In this document: positions 7,912 to 17,229 of the stretch, piece by piece
How the letters are laid out: each line of letters begins with the position of its first letter
Position numbering within the stretch: the stretch's first letter is position 1
Assembly (NCBI GenBank): GCA_023389155.1
Contig: JAEWEV010000022.1
Coordinates: forward strand, 1 to 64,000
Reading direction: 5' to 3'
Source: Pseudomonadota bacterium
GTDB lineage: Bacteria > Pseudomonadota > Gammaproteobacteria > Burkholderiales > Burkholderiaceae_B
DNA length: 64,000 nucleotides
Notes under the pieces: model-generated
Told to the model about the DNA's origin: nothing
Database searches by the model: none
What the model saw: only the letters and a program-made list of their open reading frames with translations
Program-made: the position numbers and the translations under genes

Positions 7912-9669
7912 TCAACCCTCGCGAAACTGCATGTTATACAAAGATGCGTACAATCCGTTATTTTTCAAGAGCTCGGTGTGGTTTCCCTGCTCCACAATTT
8001 GACCTTTATCCATGACCAGAATCCGGTCTGCATTCTGCACAGTGGAAAGGCGATGTGCAATAACGAATGTCGTGCGACCTTCCATTAGCGTTTCAAGCGA
8101 TGCCTGGACCTGCCTTTCGGACTCATTATCCAGAGCGGAAGTGGCTTCATCGAGGATCAGAATGGGTGCATTCTTGATCAGGGCACGCGCAATGGCCAGG
8201 CGCTGACGCTGACCGCCTGACAGCCATGCGCCATTCTCGCCGACTGGCGTATCCAGCCCCTGCGGCAGGGAATCGACATAATCGAGCAGATTAGCGGATG
8301 CCAGTGCTTGACGAATGCTGATTTCGTCGGTGTCTCCGAAAAAACCATAGGCCACATTCTGCGCCATGGTTCCCTCAAAAAGGACGACGCTCTGGCTGAC
8401 GAGCGAGAGCTGGGCGCGCAGGCTCGTGAGTGTGTACTCTGCAATATTGCGCCCATTGATCGTTATCTGCCCGGCCACTGGATCGACAAACCGAGGAATC
8501 ATATTGACCAATGTGGTTTTTCCGCTACCGGAACGGCCGACGAAGGCAATGGTTTCGCCGCGATTCACGGTGAACGAGATATCGGTCAGCGTATTGCTCG
8601 CTGCATCGGGAAAGCGAAAGCTGACGTTCTCGAACGAAATCGGCCCCAAGTCATCCGCTTGCAGTTTCTCCTTTCCGGTGTCGTTCTCCTGGGCACTGTC
8701 GATCAGCGTAAAGACGCTATCGGCCGCCACCAGCATTTTCTGCATGCGAGCAGCCACGTTCGTCAGGCGCTTGACGGGATCAAATATCTGCGCGAGCGCT
8801 GTGAGAAAGGCGGCAAAAGAGCCCACGGTTAACGCACCCGTGCTGCCCTGATAAAGTGCAGTGGCAATCACAATCCCCACTGCAAAGGCGATACTCAGCT
8901 GTGTAATCGGGGTCATTGCCGCACTGGCGATTGCAGAACGCATGGCGAACCGGCGCAGCGCGCCGTTGATAGACAGAAAACGTTCACGTTCAAACTGATA
9001 GCCGTTAAACAGCTTGACTACCCGCTGTCCTTCGATGGATTCCTTGACCACCCGGGTCAGCTCCGCGTTGATATCCACCGTTCTCATGTTGATACGACGC
9101 AGACGCTTGATGAAGATTCTGGTGGAAATGATCGAAATGGGCATGATGATGAAGATGATCAGCGTCAACTGCCAGGACAGGTAAAGTAGCATGGCCAGTA
9201 GCGCAATCACCACGGCACCGTCACGCACAAGGATAATACAGACCTCTGTGGCGTAATCGGTAATATTGCCTGCGTCGATGGTAAAGCGGTTCATGAGCCT
9301 GCCGGTATCGCCCTTCTGGTACTCGCCGTCAGGCATGCCCAGCAGCTTCTCGAACATGTCCTTGCGTATGCCCAGCAAGACGTTGTTGGCAATCCATGCA
9401 AGAAGATAGTCACTAAGAAATGTCAGAACGCCGCGAATCAGGAAAAGACCGATCACGGTGAGCGGGATGGACCAGAGATAGTGGGGTTTGGCCCCATTGA
9501 AGCCGTCATCAAGCAGCGGCTTCATGATATATGCCAGCGCGGGCTGGGTGACGGCAGCAACTGATACCAGCACCAGGGCGGCGACCAGCGCCTGCCAGTA
9601 GTCGCCAACCCGTGCGTAGATTCGTCGGAATACCGTTTTGCGACTGCCGCTTTTGAAGGAATTATCCAA
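7912..9669 (-). CDS. msbA: lipid A export ABC transporter MsbA
   Basis: 585 residues: an N-terminal six-helix transmembrane domain (about 25-320) fused to an ATPase domain. Walker A is GRSGSGKTT near residue 381, the signature is LSGGQRQR and Walker B is ILILDEATSALD. This is the half-transporter that works as a homodimer to flip lipid A-core across the inner membrane. Length and fusion order match MsbA. Its position beside a GT9 lipopolysaccharide glycosyltransferase supports MsbA over a multidrug exporter of the same fold. It is divergent from the GT9 gene, with 140 bases between the starts. Confidence 0.94.
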   Translation of the reverse strand: MDNSFKSGSRKTVFRRIYARVGDYWQALVAALVLVSVAAVTQPALAYIMKPLLDDGFNGAKPHYLWSIPLTVIGLFLIRGVLTFLSDYLLAWIANNVLLGIRKDMFEKLLGMPDGEYQKGDTGRLMNRFTIDAGNITDYATEVCIILVRDGAVVIALLAMLLYLSWQLTLIIFIIMPISIISTRIFIKRLRRINMRTVDINAELTRVVKESIEGQRVVKLFNGYQFERERFLSINGALRRFAMRSAIASAAMTPITQLSIAFAVGIVIATALYQGSTGALTVGSFAAFLTALAQIFDPVKRLTNVAARMQKMLVAADSVFTLIDSAQENDTGKEKLQADDLGPISFENVSFRFPDAASNTLTDISFTVNRGETIAFVGRSGSGKTTLVNMIPRFVDPVAGQITINGRNIAEYTLTSLRAQLSLVSQSVVLFEGTMAQNVAYGFFGDTDEISIRQALASANLLDYVDSLPQGLDTPVGENGAWLSGGQRQRLAIARALIKNAPILILDEATSALDNESERQVQASLETLMEGRTTFVIAHRLSTVQNADRILVMDKGQIVEQGNHTELLKNNGLYASLYNMQFREG

Positions 9670-9809
9670 TCTGTTTACCTTGTACTGTCACTTTCATACT
9701 GTTCATCCGGGGCATTTTAACGGTTTAGCCCGACTTTGCGTGCCGCTTTGGCGGGAAAAGCGGGATAAGTTTGGCGCGATCCTGCGAAATCCACGCTAAA
9801 ATCCTGAGC

Positions 9810-10769
9810 ATGAAAAACCTTGAACGTGTTTACATCCGGCTGCCGAACTGGATCGGTGACGTTTGCATGTCCACTCCTGCGCTGCGCGCCGCCCTGTCCA
9901 CCGGACTGACCGTCGTGGCCTGTGGCAAACCATGGGCCGAGGCCCTGCTGGGTGATCTGCCGCAATTGCAGTTCGTACCCATGAGTGGCCAGTGGCGCGA
10001 AGATCGGCGTCGAATCAGGAGCCACCTTCACTCCCACCCAATTGTCGGGCGCAGTGTCGGGCTTCTGCTTCCCGACTCCATGACAAGCGCACTGGCCTTC
10101 CGGCTTGCCGGCCTGCCTTGTGCCGGATACCGCGATGATGGTCGGTCGCTGCTGCTCAAGTGGCCAGTTTCCAAACCGCTAGACCCGCTACACGCCGTCC
10201 AGTCCTGGTACCGGCTGACACGTGAAGCGTTTGGCAGGTGGGGATTTGCGTTGCCTGCAGAGCCGACACAAAGCCTGCATATGGCATCGGACACGAAGGA
10301 CGTTGCAATGGCAGTCCAGGTGCTGGCGCAGGCCGGGGTGGATGGCAGCCCCGTTCTGATCGCTCCCACGGCAACCGGCGAGCATAAAGGCAAAAACAAG
10401 GTGTGGCCCCACTTTGACACCCTCACCCGCCAGCTACAGGCACAAAATCTGACTGTCGTGATGTGTCCGCCACAGGCAGAGCTTGCGCAAGCGCTGGCCA
10501 ACGCCCCAACCGCAACAGTCATTCCCCCATTGAACCTTGCTGCCTTTATTGCTCTGATTCGGCAGAGCAGTCTGGTAATCTGTAACGATTCCGGTGTTGC
10601 ACATCTTGCGGCGCTGACCGAGACGCCCCAACTGACGTTGATGGGCGTCACCGATGCTGCCCGTACCCACCCCTGGACGCCGCGTGCACAAATCCTGGGC
10701 TCCTACGGACACTGGCCTTCCGTCCAGGAGGTGCTGGATGCTGTCAATCATTTGCTGCGAAACGAATAG
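9810..10769 (+). CDS. glycosyltransferase family 9, heptosyltransferase-like
   Basis: 319 residues. The N-terminus RLPNWIGDVCMSTPAL is the family 9 signature of ADP-heptose:lipopolysaccharide heptosyltransferases (WaaF/WaaC). The C-terminal part has NDSGVAHLAAL and a late TDAARTHPW. It would add heptose or a similar sugar to the lipopolysaccharide core at the cytosolic face of the inner membrane. ATG 9810 is preferred because the conserved fold begins within ten residues of it. The next gene starts 3 bases after its stop, so the two are co-transcribed. WaaF is the closest known member by motif, but exact acceptor specificity cannot be assigned. Confidence 0.87.
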   Translation: MKNLERVYIRLPNWIGDVCMSTPALRAALSTGLTVVACGKPWAEALLGDLPQLQFVPMSGQWREDRRRIRSHLHSHPIVGRSVGLLLPDSMTSALAFRLAGLPCAGYRDDGRSLLLKWPVSKPLDPLHAVQSWYRLTREAFGRWGFALPAEPTQSLHMASDTKDVAMAVQVLAQAGVDGSPVLIAPTATGEHKGKNKVWPHFDTLTRQLQAQNLTVVMCPPQAELAQALANAPTATVIPPLNLAAFIALIRQSSLVICNDSGVAHLAALTETPQLTLMGVTDAARTHPWTPRAQILGSYGHWPSVQEVLDAVNHLLRNE

Positions 10770-10772
10770 ATT

Positions 10773-11531
10773 ATGTTCAGTTCATTGATCAACCTTGTTG
10801 TCCCCCTCAACCTGTGCATCTTTTTGATGGTGGTTGGATTTGTGCTGTGCCTGATACGCTTCAAGCGCACGGGTCTGTCCCTGATTTTTGCCGGTATGCT
10901 ATGGGTGCTGATCTGGTCACTGCCCATCACGTCAATTATTTTCGGCGGAATACTTGAGAACAGTTATCCGCATCAACCGGCAGAGAACTATCCTAACGCC
11001 CAGGCGATTGTCGTACTGGGTGGCTCGACCGCGAATAACCGAATCAACTGGTTTGAGCCGCTGGAGCCCGCGTCAAAAATTGCCCGCGTTGATACGGCGG
11101 CAGAACTTTATCTGAAGCACAAGGCCCCCCTTATTCTAGTATCAGGTGGTGCACTCTCGGGCGATGTCAGCGAAGCACGCGGCATGGCGGCCCGGCTCAA
11201 GACCCATGGCATCCCGGCAGAAGACATTATTCTTGAAAATGAAAGCCGCACAACTCACGAAAATGCCGAGCTGACGGTCCAGGAGCTGGAGGATCACCAG
11301 ATTCGTTCAATCCTGCTGGTGACCTCTGCCCTGCATATGCCCCGGTCCATGGCCTCGTTCAGCAAGTTTGATCTGGACGTGACCGCAGCACCCAACCCGC
11401 CGCAAATTACGGTTCCGCAAGACAAGAATTTCTCTTTGTATATTCCGAATGAACGGGCACTGGCTGGCAGCCGGTCGATTCTGAAAGAGTACGTGGGCGT
11501 GCTAGTGTACTGGCTGCGTGGCTGGGTGTAA
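10773..11531 (+). CDS. YdcF/ElyC-family membrane protein (DUF218)
   Basis: 252 residues. Two hydrophobic segments lie at about 5-30 and 35-58, followed by a soluble domain starting with AIVVLGGS and containing SGGALSGDVSEA and the ENESRTTHENA motif, the DUF218 signature. ElyC of Escherichia coli, of similar size and layout, affects peptidoglycan and common antigen lipid-carrier metabolism. Here the gene follows a core glycosyltransferase by 3 bases, which fits an envelope role. The enzymatic activity of this family is not well established. Confidence 0.85.
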   Translation: MFSSLINLVVPLNLCIFLMVVGFVLCLIRFKRTGLSLIFAGMLWVLIWSLPITSIIFGGILENSYPHQPAENYPNAQAIVVLGGSTANNRINWFEPLEPASKIARVDTAAELYLKHKAPLILVSGGALSGDVSEARGMAARLKTHGIPAEDIILENESRTTHENAELTVQELEDHQIRSILLVTSALHMPRSMASFSKFDLDVTAAPNPPQITVPQDKNFSLYIPNERALAGSRSILKEYVGVLVYWLRGWV

Positions 11532-11622
11532 GAGTTCTGCAGTCGATCGCCTTGCGCAGACGCCGGTCACATCGTGAGGCGCGCGCCCACCTTGCGGCCC
11601 GCTGCGGCAGGTATAGCGATAT

Positions 11623-12504
11623 TTATCCCTGATTTTCCCGGGCTTTTTTCCGGGCCTCGCGACGCTGTTTTTTCCATTTCTTGAACTTGCCATAAGTGCG
11701 CCCGGCCAGGGTGTCTCTTGCGTAAAACAGGCGGTTTAGCAACCACTTTCCGCTGCGGTTAGAGACAGCGATACGATATATGTGTTCCTTGTCTCCCATT
11801 GGCTTGTTGAAACCATAGGCATCGGTGGTGAAAAAATAGCGAAAGCCCTGATCCCGGGCGGCCTGTTTGTAATCATCATCGAAAAAGCCCTGGGGCCAGC
11901 AGAGAAATTCATCCTGTTTGCCCAATCGGTCTGCGACCAGCTGGCGACACTGCGCCAGTTCTTCCCTGATTTTCTCGATTTTCTCGTCCCTGTCGGGTGC
12001 GACCTTGTCCCACCGGGTGTGGGTGTGGGTGTGACAGTGGATCTGCATCACACCACTGGCATCCATTTCCTGCAATTCAGACCAGCGCAGAATGACCTTG
12101 TCGGTTTCACCGGAAGCCACCAGATGCTTGGACTCTTCGTGCACATAGGCGGCGGGCAGATCATCCGCAGCGGCACTGGCCGTAGTTGGACGCGGTGCAC
12201 CCTCTCCGACCCAGCCGGTGACCACGAATAACACACCTGTCATACCGTATTTCTTCAGCAGCGGATAGGCGTAGGTGTAGTTATTCAGGTACCCATCATC
12301 AAAAGTGATGAGGATCGATTTTTCAGGCACCGGCTTGCCGTTCATGTAGTCGGCAAACTGCCCGATGGTCAGAGACCGGTAACCGGCATTCTTAAGCGCA
12401 GCAAGCTGACGCTCAAAGACATCGGGTTGCACATTGAGCGGACTTTTCAGCGGATGCACATGATGGTACATGAGCACAGGTACGTTTTTTGCATTGTCGG
12501 TCAT
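11623..12504 (-). CDS. polysaccharide deacetylase (NodB fold)
   Basis: 293 residues. The NodB homology domain starts with VPVLMYHHV and contains the metal and catalytic Asp pair in ITFDDGY near residue 78, then the HCHTHTHT block with the metal-binding His near residue 157. There is no signal peptide, so it acts in the cytosol or at the inner face of the membrane. The C-terminus is strongly basic (KFKKWKKQRREARKK), which could hold it to the membrane or lipopolysaccharide. Its ATG overlaps the stop of the preceding GT4 gene by four bases (ATGA). A role in removing an acetyl group from a core sugar is inferred from context. Confidence 0.87.
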   Translation of the reverse strand: MTDNAKNVPVLMYHHVHPLKSPLNVQPDVFERQLAALKNAGYRSLTIGQFADYMNGKPVPEKSILITFDDGYLNNYTYAYPLLKKYGMTGVLFVVTGWVGEGAPRPTTASAAADDLPAAYVHEESKHLVASGETDKVILRWSELQEMDASGVMQIHCHTHTHTRWDKVAPDRDEKIEKIREELAQCRQLVADRLGKQDEFLCWPQGFFDDDYKQAARDQGFRYFFTTDAYGFNKPMGDKEHIYRIAVSNRSGKWLLNRLFYARDTLAGRTYGKFKKWKKQRREARKKARENQG

Positions 12505-13697
12505 GATTTTTCATCCAGCCATTTGCAGTAGACAGCTTCAGTATTGATCGCCAGCATTTCCGGAGAAAATACCGCTTCATCGTAAAGCCATTTATGGGCC
12601 GCCTGGCTCATCTGCGTGCGCAGCGCCGGCTCACAGATCAGGGCTTCCAGTGCCCGCGTGAGCGCATCAGCATCATGCAGCGGAACCAGCGTGCCGGTTT
12701 CTCCATTTCTGAGCATTTCCGATACGCCGCCGACATCGGTACCGACCACAGGCAAACCGCTCATCTGGGCCTCCACGTAGACCGTGCCCGAGGCTTCCTG
12801 CTCCGTTGCGAGTGCAAAAATATCGCTGCCGGCCAGCAGATTGGGCACATCCTTACGGTAGCCCATCAGATGCACGCGATTTTCCAGACGACTGCTGGCA
12901 ATATGCTGCTGCACCTTTTCGTAGGTAGGCGAACCGGAGCCGACCAGCACAAGATGCAGGTCAGGGTATCGTTCGAACAACGGCTTCATGCTATCGATCA
13001 GGAAAATATGGCCTTTTTTCTCGCGCATGACGGCAACGCAGATCACAACGATGGCGCTATCGCTCAGCCCCAGCTCTTTACGCAGGGTCGAGTGCGCGAC
13101 CGGCGCCGGCGGTTCAACAGGAGAATAGATCGTGGCAACCTTGTCCGGAGATACGCCTTTGTCCAGCACCATCTGTCTGACATGATTGCTGACCGTTGCC
13201 ACCTTATGTGGCAGCCAGGTATAGGATAGCAGCGAGCCAATGGGGATCGCCAGATGACGAGTGCGAACAATCAGGGGCGTGCCCGCCAGGCGAGCTGCCA
13301 GCGCGGCGATCAATGTGTCCTTTCGGCTGTGGGTGTTCAGCACGTCAAAGCGCCCCTGCACCAGTATTCGGCGGATGGTCGCCACGCCTCTCACAAAGTT
13401 TGGAATACCACCCATGGGCACCGTGTGCACAACAAAACCTTCGTCTCGCATGCGCGTCACCAGTTGCGCCTCGGGTCGGCAGATCAGTTCCATGTGATGC
13501 CCACGCCTGCGCATGGCACGCATCTCCTTGAAGATCCGGTGTTCCTGTCCACCAAAGGAAACCGCCGCTTCGGAATGGACGATGCGCAGGGGCCTGGCCG
13601 TTTTTTCAATATCTGTAACCGTCTGCCCGTCTGCTGACCCGGATGCCACTGTCTGGGGCATGGCTTGTCCAAAAGAGGGATTGATTGATGTGTTCAC
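12501..13697 (-). CDS. glycosyltransferase family 4 (GT-B fold)
   Basis: 398 residues. After a ~35-residue variable N-terminus, the sugar-acceptor domain has SFGGQEHRIFKEM. The C-terminal nucleotide-sugar domain has the EASGTVYVEAQMSGLPVVGT region with the conserved E-x7-E pattern of GT4 enzymes. It probably adds a sugar to the lipopolysaccharide core at the cytosolic membrane face. The start is a GTG at 13697 whose last base and following A overlap the dnaE stop (GTGA), so translation is coupled to dnaE. The next gene, a deacetylase, overlaps its end by four bases. Confidence 0.88.
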   Translation of the reverse strand: MNTSINPSFGQAMPQTVASGSADGQTVTDIEKTARPLRIVHSEAAVSFGGQEHRIFKEMRAMRRRGHHMELICRPEAQLVTRMRDEGFVVHTVPMGGIPNFVRGVATIRRILVQGRFDVLNTHSRKDTLIAALAARLAGTPLIVRTRHLAIPIGSLLSYTWLPHKVATVSNHVRQMVLDKGVSPDKVATIYSPVEPPAPVAHSTLRKELGLSDSAIVVICVAVMREKKGHIFLIDSMKPLFERYPDLHLVLVGSGSPTYEKVQQHIASSRLENRVHLMGYRKDVPNLLAGSDIFALATEQEASGTVYVEAQMSGLPVVGTDVGGVSEMLRNGETGTLVPLHDADALTRALEALICEPALRTQMSQAAHKWLYDEAVFSPEMLAINTEAVYCKWLDEKS

Positions 13698-16600
13698 GAA
13701 TAGGCCACCTCGACAGAACCCGATTGCTTTTCATTGCGCAACCGTTCGAACAGACTGTCAGCCATGCGCACCCGCCATTCCTCTCCGAGTTCAATATCAC
13801 ATTTGTACCCCTGGCGTGCAGACACGTAGCTAAGTTGTACCCTGACACCTGGAATGCCATTTTCGGGCTCGGCACGATAGGGATTCAAAATGGACTTGAG
13901 TGCACTGACAGACATGCCATCTGCAACTTCAATCTGCAGGCACCGCGCACGATCTTCGCGGGCTTTCTGCAAGTCGTAGAGACTGTCTGCACTGATGCGA
14001 AGCCCGCCGTTGAATCGATTGACCTTGGCCTTGATTCGCGCGATCACAAGGCTGTCAGTCTTCAGAAAATGACGATTCTGTTCGTACACACTGCCAGGAC
14101 ACATAATCTCAACCTGGGCAGAACCATCGTCGAGCAACAGAAAATACAATCGGTCGTCTGCTTCGGGCTGGCCCGGCGTTTTGCGATTGCTTGCAAAGAA
14201 ACGCTGACCGATAAGCACGCCGGCGACCCACTGCGGATCACGCGATTCGGTTATCCCTGACAGCCGGGTTGGCGCAAAACGACGTACTTCATCCCGCCAT
14301 ACATCGAAAAGATGATGGCTGAAATAAAATCCCAGCGCATTCTTTTCTTCGATGAGTTCGGTATGCAGACTCCAGGGTGGCACGCGTGCGACCTGATCCT
14401 GCACAATATCGCCAGAATCATCACCGAACAGCGAGACCTGGTCTGCACTGCGATCGGCCTGATCCGCCGCATCAATGGCGTGGGACAGCGCCGCCAGCAA
14501 TGCCGCACGGTTGCGTTCGAGCTGATCAAATGCACCGGCACGGATAAGCGCTTCCATCGTACGACGATTGACGGTATGGCGATTGACCCGTTTGCAAAAA
14601 TCATAAAGATCCAGGAACGGCCCACCCTGCTCGCGGGCACGCAGAATTTCCTCGACTGCGCCCTGCCCGGTTCCCTTGACTGCGCCCAGGCCGAAACGTA
14701 TAGTACGCGGCGGTTTACCCGCAAGCATGGCCTCGTCTTCAACGGGCTCGAAGCGGTAGACAGATTCGTTAACATCAGGTGGCAGGACCTGGAGACCATT
14801 GTCGAGCGCATCACGCCAGAAGATCTGAACTTTGTCGGTATCGTCCATGTCCGAGGACATGGTCGCGGCGATGAATTCGGCGGGATGGTGTGCCTTGAGC
14901 CAGGCAGTCTGGTAGGAAATCAGGGCATACGCGGCGGAGTGACTTTTGTTGAAGCCGTAGCCCGCAAATTTCTCCATGAGATCAAACAGGCGAACTGCAA
15001 GATCGCCGTCATAGCCTTTTTCTACGGCACCTTTTTCAAACAACTCGCGATGCTTGGCCATCTCTTCGGGTTTTTTCTTACCCATGGCCCGACGCAGCAG
15101 ATCGGCGCCACCCAGACTGTAGCCACCCACGATCTGGGAAATCAGCATCACCTGTTCCTGATACACGATCACGCCGTAGGTACTGCGCAGTGTGGATTCC
15201 AGGGAGGGATGGAAATAATCTACTTCGGCGCGCCCGTGCTTGCGGTTGACGAAATCGTCGACCATACCCGATTCAAGCGGACCCGGACGGTACAGCGCGA
15301 GCACGGCAATAATATCTTCAAAGGTATTGGGCAGCAGTTTCTTGAGCAATTCTTTCATGCCCCTGCCCTCAAGCTGGAAGACCGCGGTGGTATTGCCTTC
15401 GCAAAGGGTGCGGTACGCGCCCGGATCGTCCAGAGGCAGCGACATGATGTCGAAGTCTCGCATGCCAGGATTGAAGCGGCGAACGTAACGTACCGCCCAG
15501 TCCAGAATGGTCAGATTTCGCAGTCCCAGAAAGTCGAATTTAACCAGCCCTGCGGCTTCGACATCATCCTTGTCGTACTGGGAAACCACACTGGTTTCGC
15601 TGCCTGGCTGGCAGTACAGCGGACAAAAATCGGTGAGCTTGCCTGGTGCGATCAGCACCCCGCCTGCGTGCATCCCCACGTTACGGGTAAGACCTTCCAG
15701 CGGACGCGCCAGGTCGACAATGGCCTTAACCTCTTCGTCATTGTCGTAGCGGCGGCGAAACTCGGGCTCTTCCTCCAGCGTTTTGGCCAGACTCCAGGGG
15801 TTCGCAGGATTGAAGGGTATGAGCTTGGAGAGCCCGTCGCACAGAGAATAAGGCAGCTCCAGTACCCGGCCAACGTCCCGCACCACTGCCTTGGCGCCCA
15901 GCGTTCCGAAGGTAGCAATCTGGCTTACCGCGTTGCGTCCGTATTTTTCCTTGACGTATTCGATGACCTTCTCGCGATTGTCCTGGCAGAAGTCAATATC
16001 GAAGTCAGGCATGGAGACCCGTTCCGGGTTAAGAAACCGTTCGAACAGAAGGTCATAGCGCAGCGGATCAAGATCGGTAATGCCCAAGGCAAACGCCACC
16101 AGAGAACCGGCACCAGAACCCCGCCCCGGCCCCACCGGAACGCCGTTATTTTTGCCCCAGTTGATAAAGTCGGCAACAATCAGAAAATAGCCTGGAAAGC
16201 CCATACCGATAATGGTTTTACATTCCAGTTTGAGCCGATCTTCATAGGCTGGCCGCGCTTTTTCACGTTCCTGCGCGTCGGGATAGAGCTGAATCAGGCG
16301 TGTTTCCAACCCCTCTTCCGATAGCTTGACCAGATACTCGTCCAGCGAGCTGTTGTCAGGTGTCGGAAAGTCGGGCAGGTGCGGTTTGCCCAGGGATAGC
16401 GTCAGGGAACAGCGGCGCGCAATTTCAACGGTGTTGGCAATTGCCGAGGGAACATCGGTAAACTTCTCTGCCATTTGTGCAGAACTAAGTACATACTGGT
16501 CTTCGGAAAACCGACGGGTGCGCGATTTGTTTCCCAGCAACTCTCCATCCGAGATACACACGCGGGCTTCGTGCATGCGAAAATCCTCGGGCCGCGTAAA

Positions 16601-17218
16601 CTGCACCGGATGCGTGGCAACGACGGGCAAGTCAAGACGCGCAGCCAGCTGCATGGCCAGCTGCACGTAGCGTTCATCGGCCTGCGGCCCGGTGCGCTGC
16701 AATTCAATGTAATACGAACGGGGGAACCAGGCAGACCATTGGCGCGCCAGCGCTTCTGCCTGATCAGCGCGACCAGCCAGCAACGCCTGTCCCACGTCAC
16801 CCGATACACCTCCGGAAAGCATGATCAGCCCTTCCTGCCCTTCGAACCATTCGCGCTGCAGCTCCGCCCTGCCCTTGTATTGATTGCTCGTCCAGGCGCG
16901 CGACAGCAATTCACAAAGCGTCAAGTACCCCTGCCGGTTCTGTACCAGCAATAGACCCCGAAAGGGTTTGTCGCGGTCCTGCTCATTGGCCAGCCAAACA
17001 TCGCAGCCGGCAATGGGCTTGATCCCTTTGCCCCTGGCAGCTTTATAGAATTTGATCAGGCCGAACAGATTACTCAGATCGGTAAGCGCAATAGCCGGCT
17101 GCGAATAGGACGCAGCAGCCGCAACGAGTTCGCTGATACGCGCTGTGCCATCCACCACGGAAAATTCCGAGTGGGTGCGCAAGTGGACAAACATGGGAGA
17201 GGCGTCTACGGAAGTCAT
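13694..17218 (-). CDS. dnaE: DNA polymerase III subunit alpha
   Basis: 1174 residues, close to the ~1160 of the DnaE1 type. It is the catalytic subunit of the replicative polymerase. The PHP domain starts FVHLRTHSEFSVVDG; the polymerase active-site Asp pair is in PDFDIDFCQDN near residue 402, and GPGRGSGAGSLVAF lies just before it. A helix-hairpin-helix and an OB-fold region (about 990-1080) follow toward the C-terminus. It starts 11 bases after the hrpA stop and its own stop overlaps the GT4 start, so hrpA, dnaE and two envelope genes form one apparent unit. Confidence 0.97.
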   Translation of the reverse strand: MTSVDASPMFVHLRTHSEFSVVDGTARISELVAAAASYSQPAIALTDLSNLFGLIKFYKAARGKGIKPIAGCDVWLANEQDRDKPFRGLLLVQNRQGYLTLCELLSRAWTSNQYKGRAELQREWFEGQEGLIMLSGGVSGDVGQALLAGRADQAEALARQWSAWFPRSYYIELQRTGPQADERYVQLAMQLAARLDLPVVATHPVQFTRPEDFRMHEARVCISDGELLGNKSRTRRFSEDQYVLSSAQMAEKFTDVPSAIANTVEIARRCSLTLSLGKPHLPDFPTPDNSSLDEYLVKLSEEGLETRLIQLYPDAQEREKARPAYEDRLKLECKTIIGMGFPGYFLIVADFINWGKNNGVPVGPGRGSGAGSLVAFALGITDLDPLRYDLLFERFLNPERVSMPDFDIDFCQDNREKVIEYVKEKYGRNAVSQIATFGTLGAKAVVRDVGRVLELPYSLCDGLSKLIPFNPANPWSLAKTLEEEPEFRRRYDNDEEVKAIVDLARPLEGLTRNVGMHAGGVLIAPGKLTDFCPLYCQPGSETSVVSQYDKDDVEAAGLVKFDFLGLRNLTILDWAVRYVRRFNPGMRDFDIMSLPLDDPGAYRTLCEGNTTAVFQLEGRGMKELLKKLLPNTFEDIIAVLALYRPGPLESGMVDDFVNRKHGRAEVDYFHPSLESTLRSTYGVIVYQEQVMLISQIVGGYSLGGADLLRRAMGKKKPEEMAKHRELFEKGAVEKGYDGDLAVRLFDLMEKFAGYGFNKSHSAAYALISYQTAWLKAHHPAEFIAATMSSDMDDTDKVQIFWRDALDNGLQVLPPDVNESVYRFEPVEDEAMLAGKPPRTIRFGLGAVKGTGQGAVEEILRAREQGGPFLDLYDFCKRVNRHTVNRRTMEALIRAGAFDQLERNRAALLAALSHAIDAADQADRSADQVSLFGDDSGDIVQDQVARVPPWSLHTELIEEKNALGFYFSHHLFDVWRDEVRRFAPTRLSGITESRDPQWVAGVLIGQRFFASNRKTPGQPEADDRLYFLLLDDGSAQVEIMCPGSVYEQNRHFLKTDSLVIARIKAKVNRFNGGLRISADSLYDLQKAREDRARCLQIEVADGMSVSALKSILNPYRAEPENGIPGVRVQLSYVSARQGYKCDIELGEEWRVRMADSLFERLRNEKQSGSVEVAYS

Positions 17219-17229
17219 AAGCTATTGTA

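Noticed and set aside
14312..16324. 670-codon open frame on the plus strand opposite dnaE
   Set aside because: It lies wholly antisense to the certain dnaE gene, has no ribosome site and no recognisable domain; composition (many His, Gln, Arg) fits a shadow frame.
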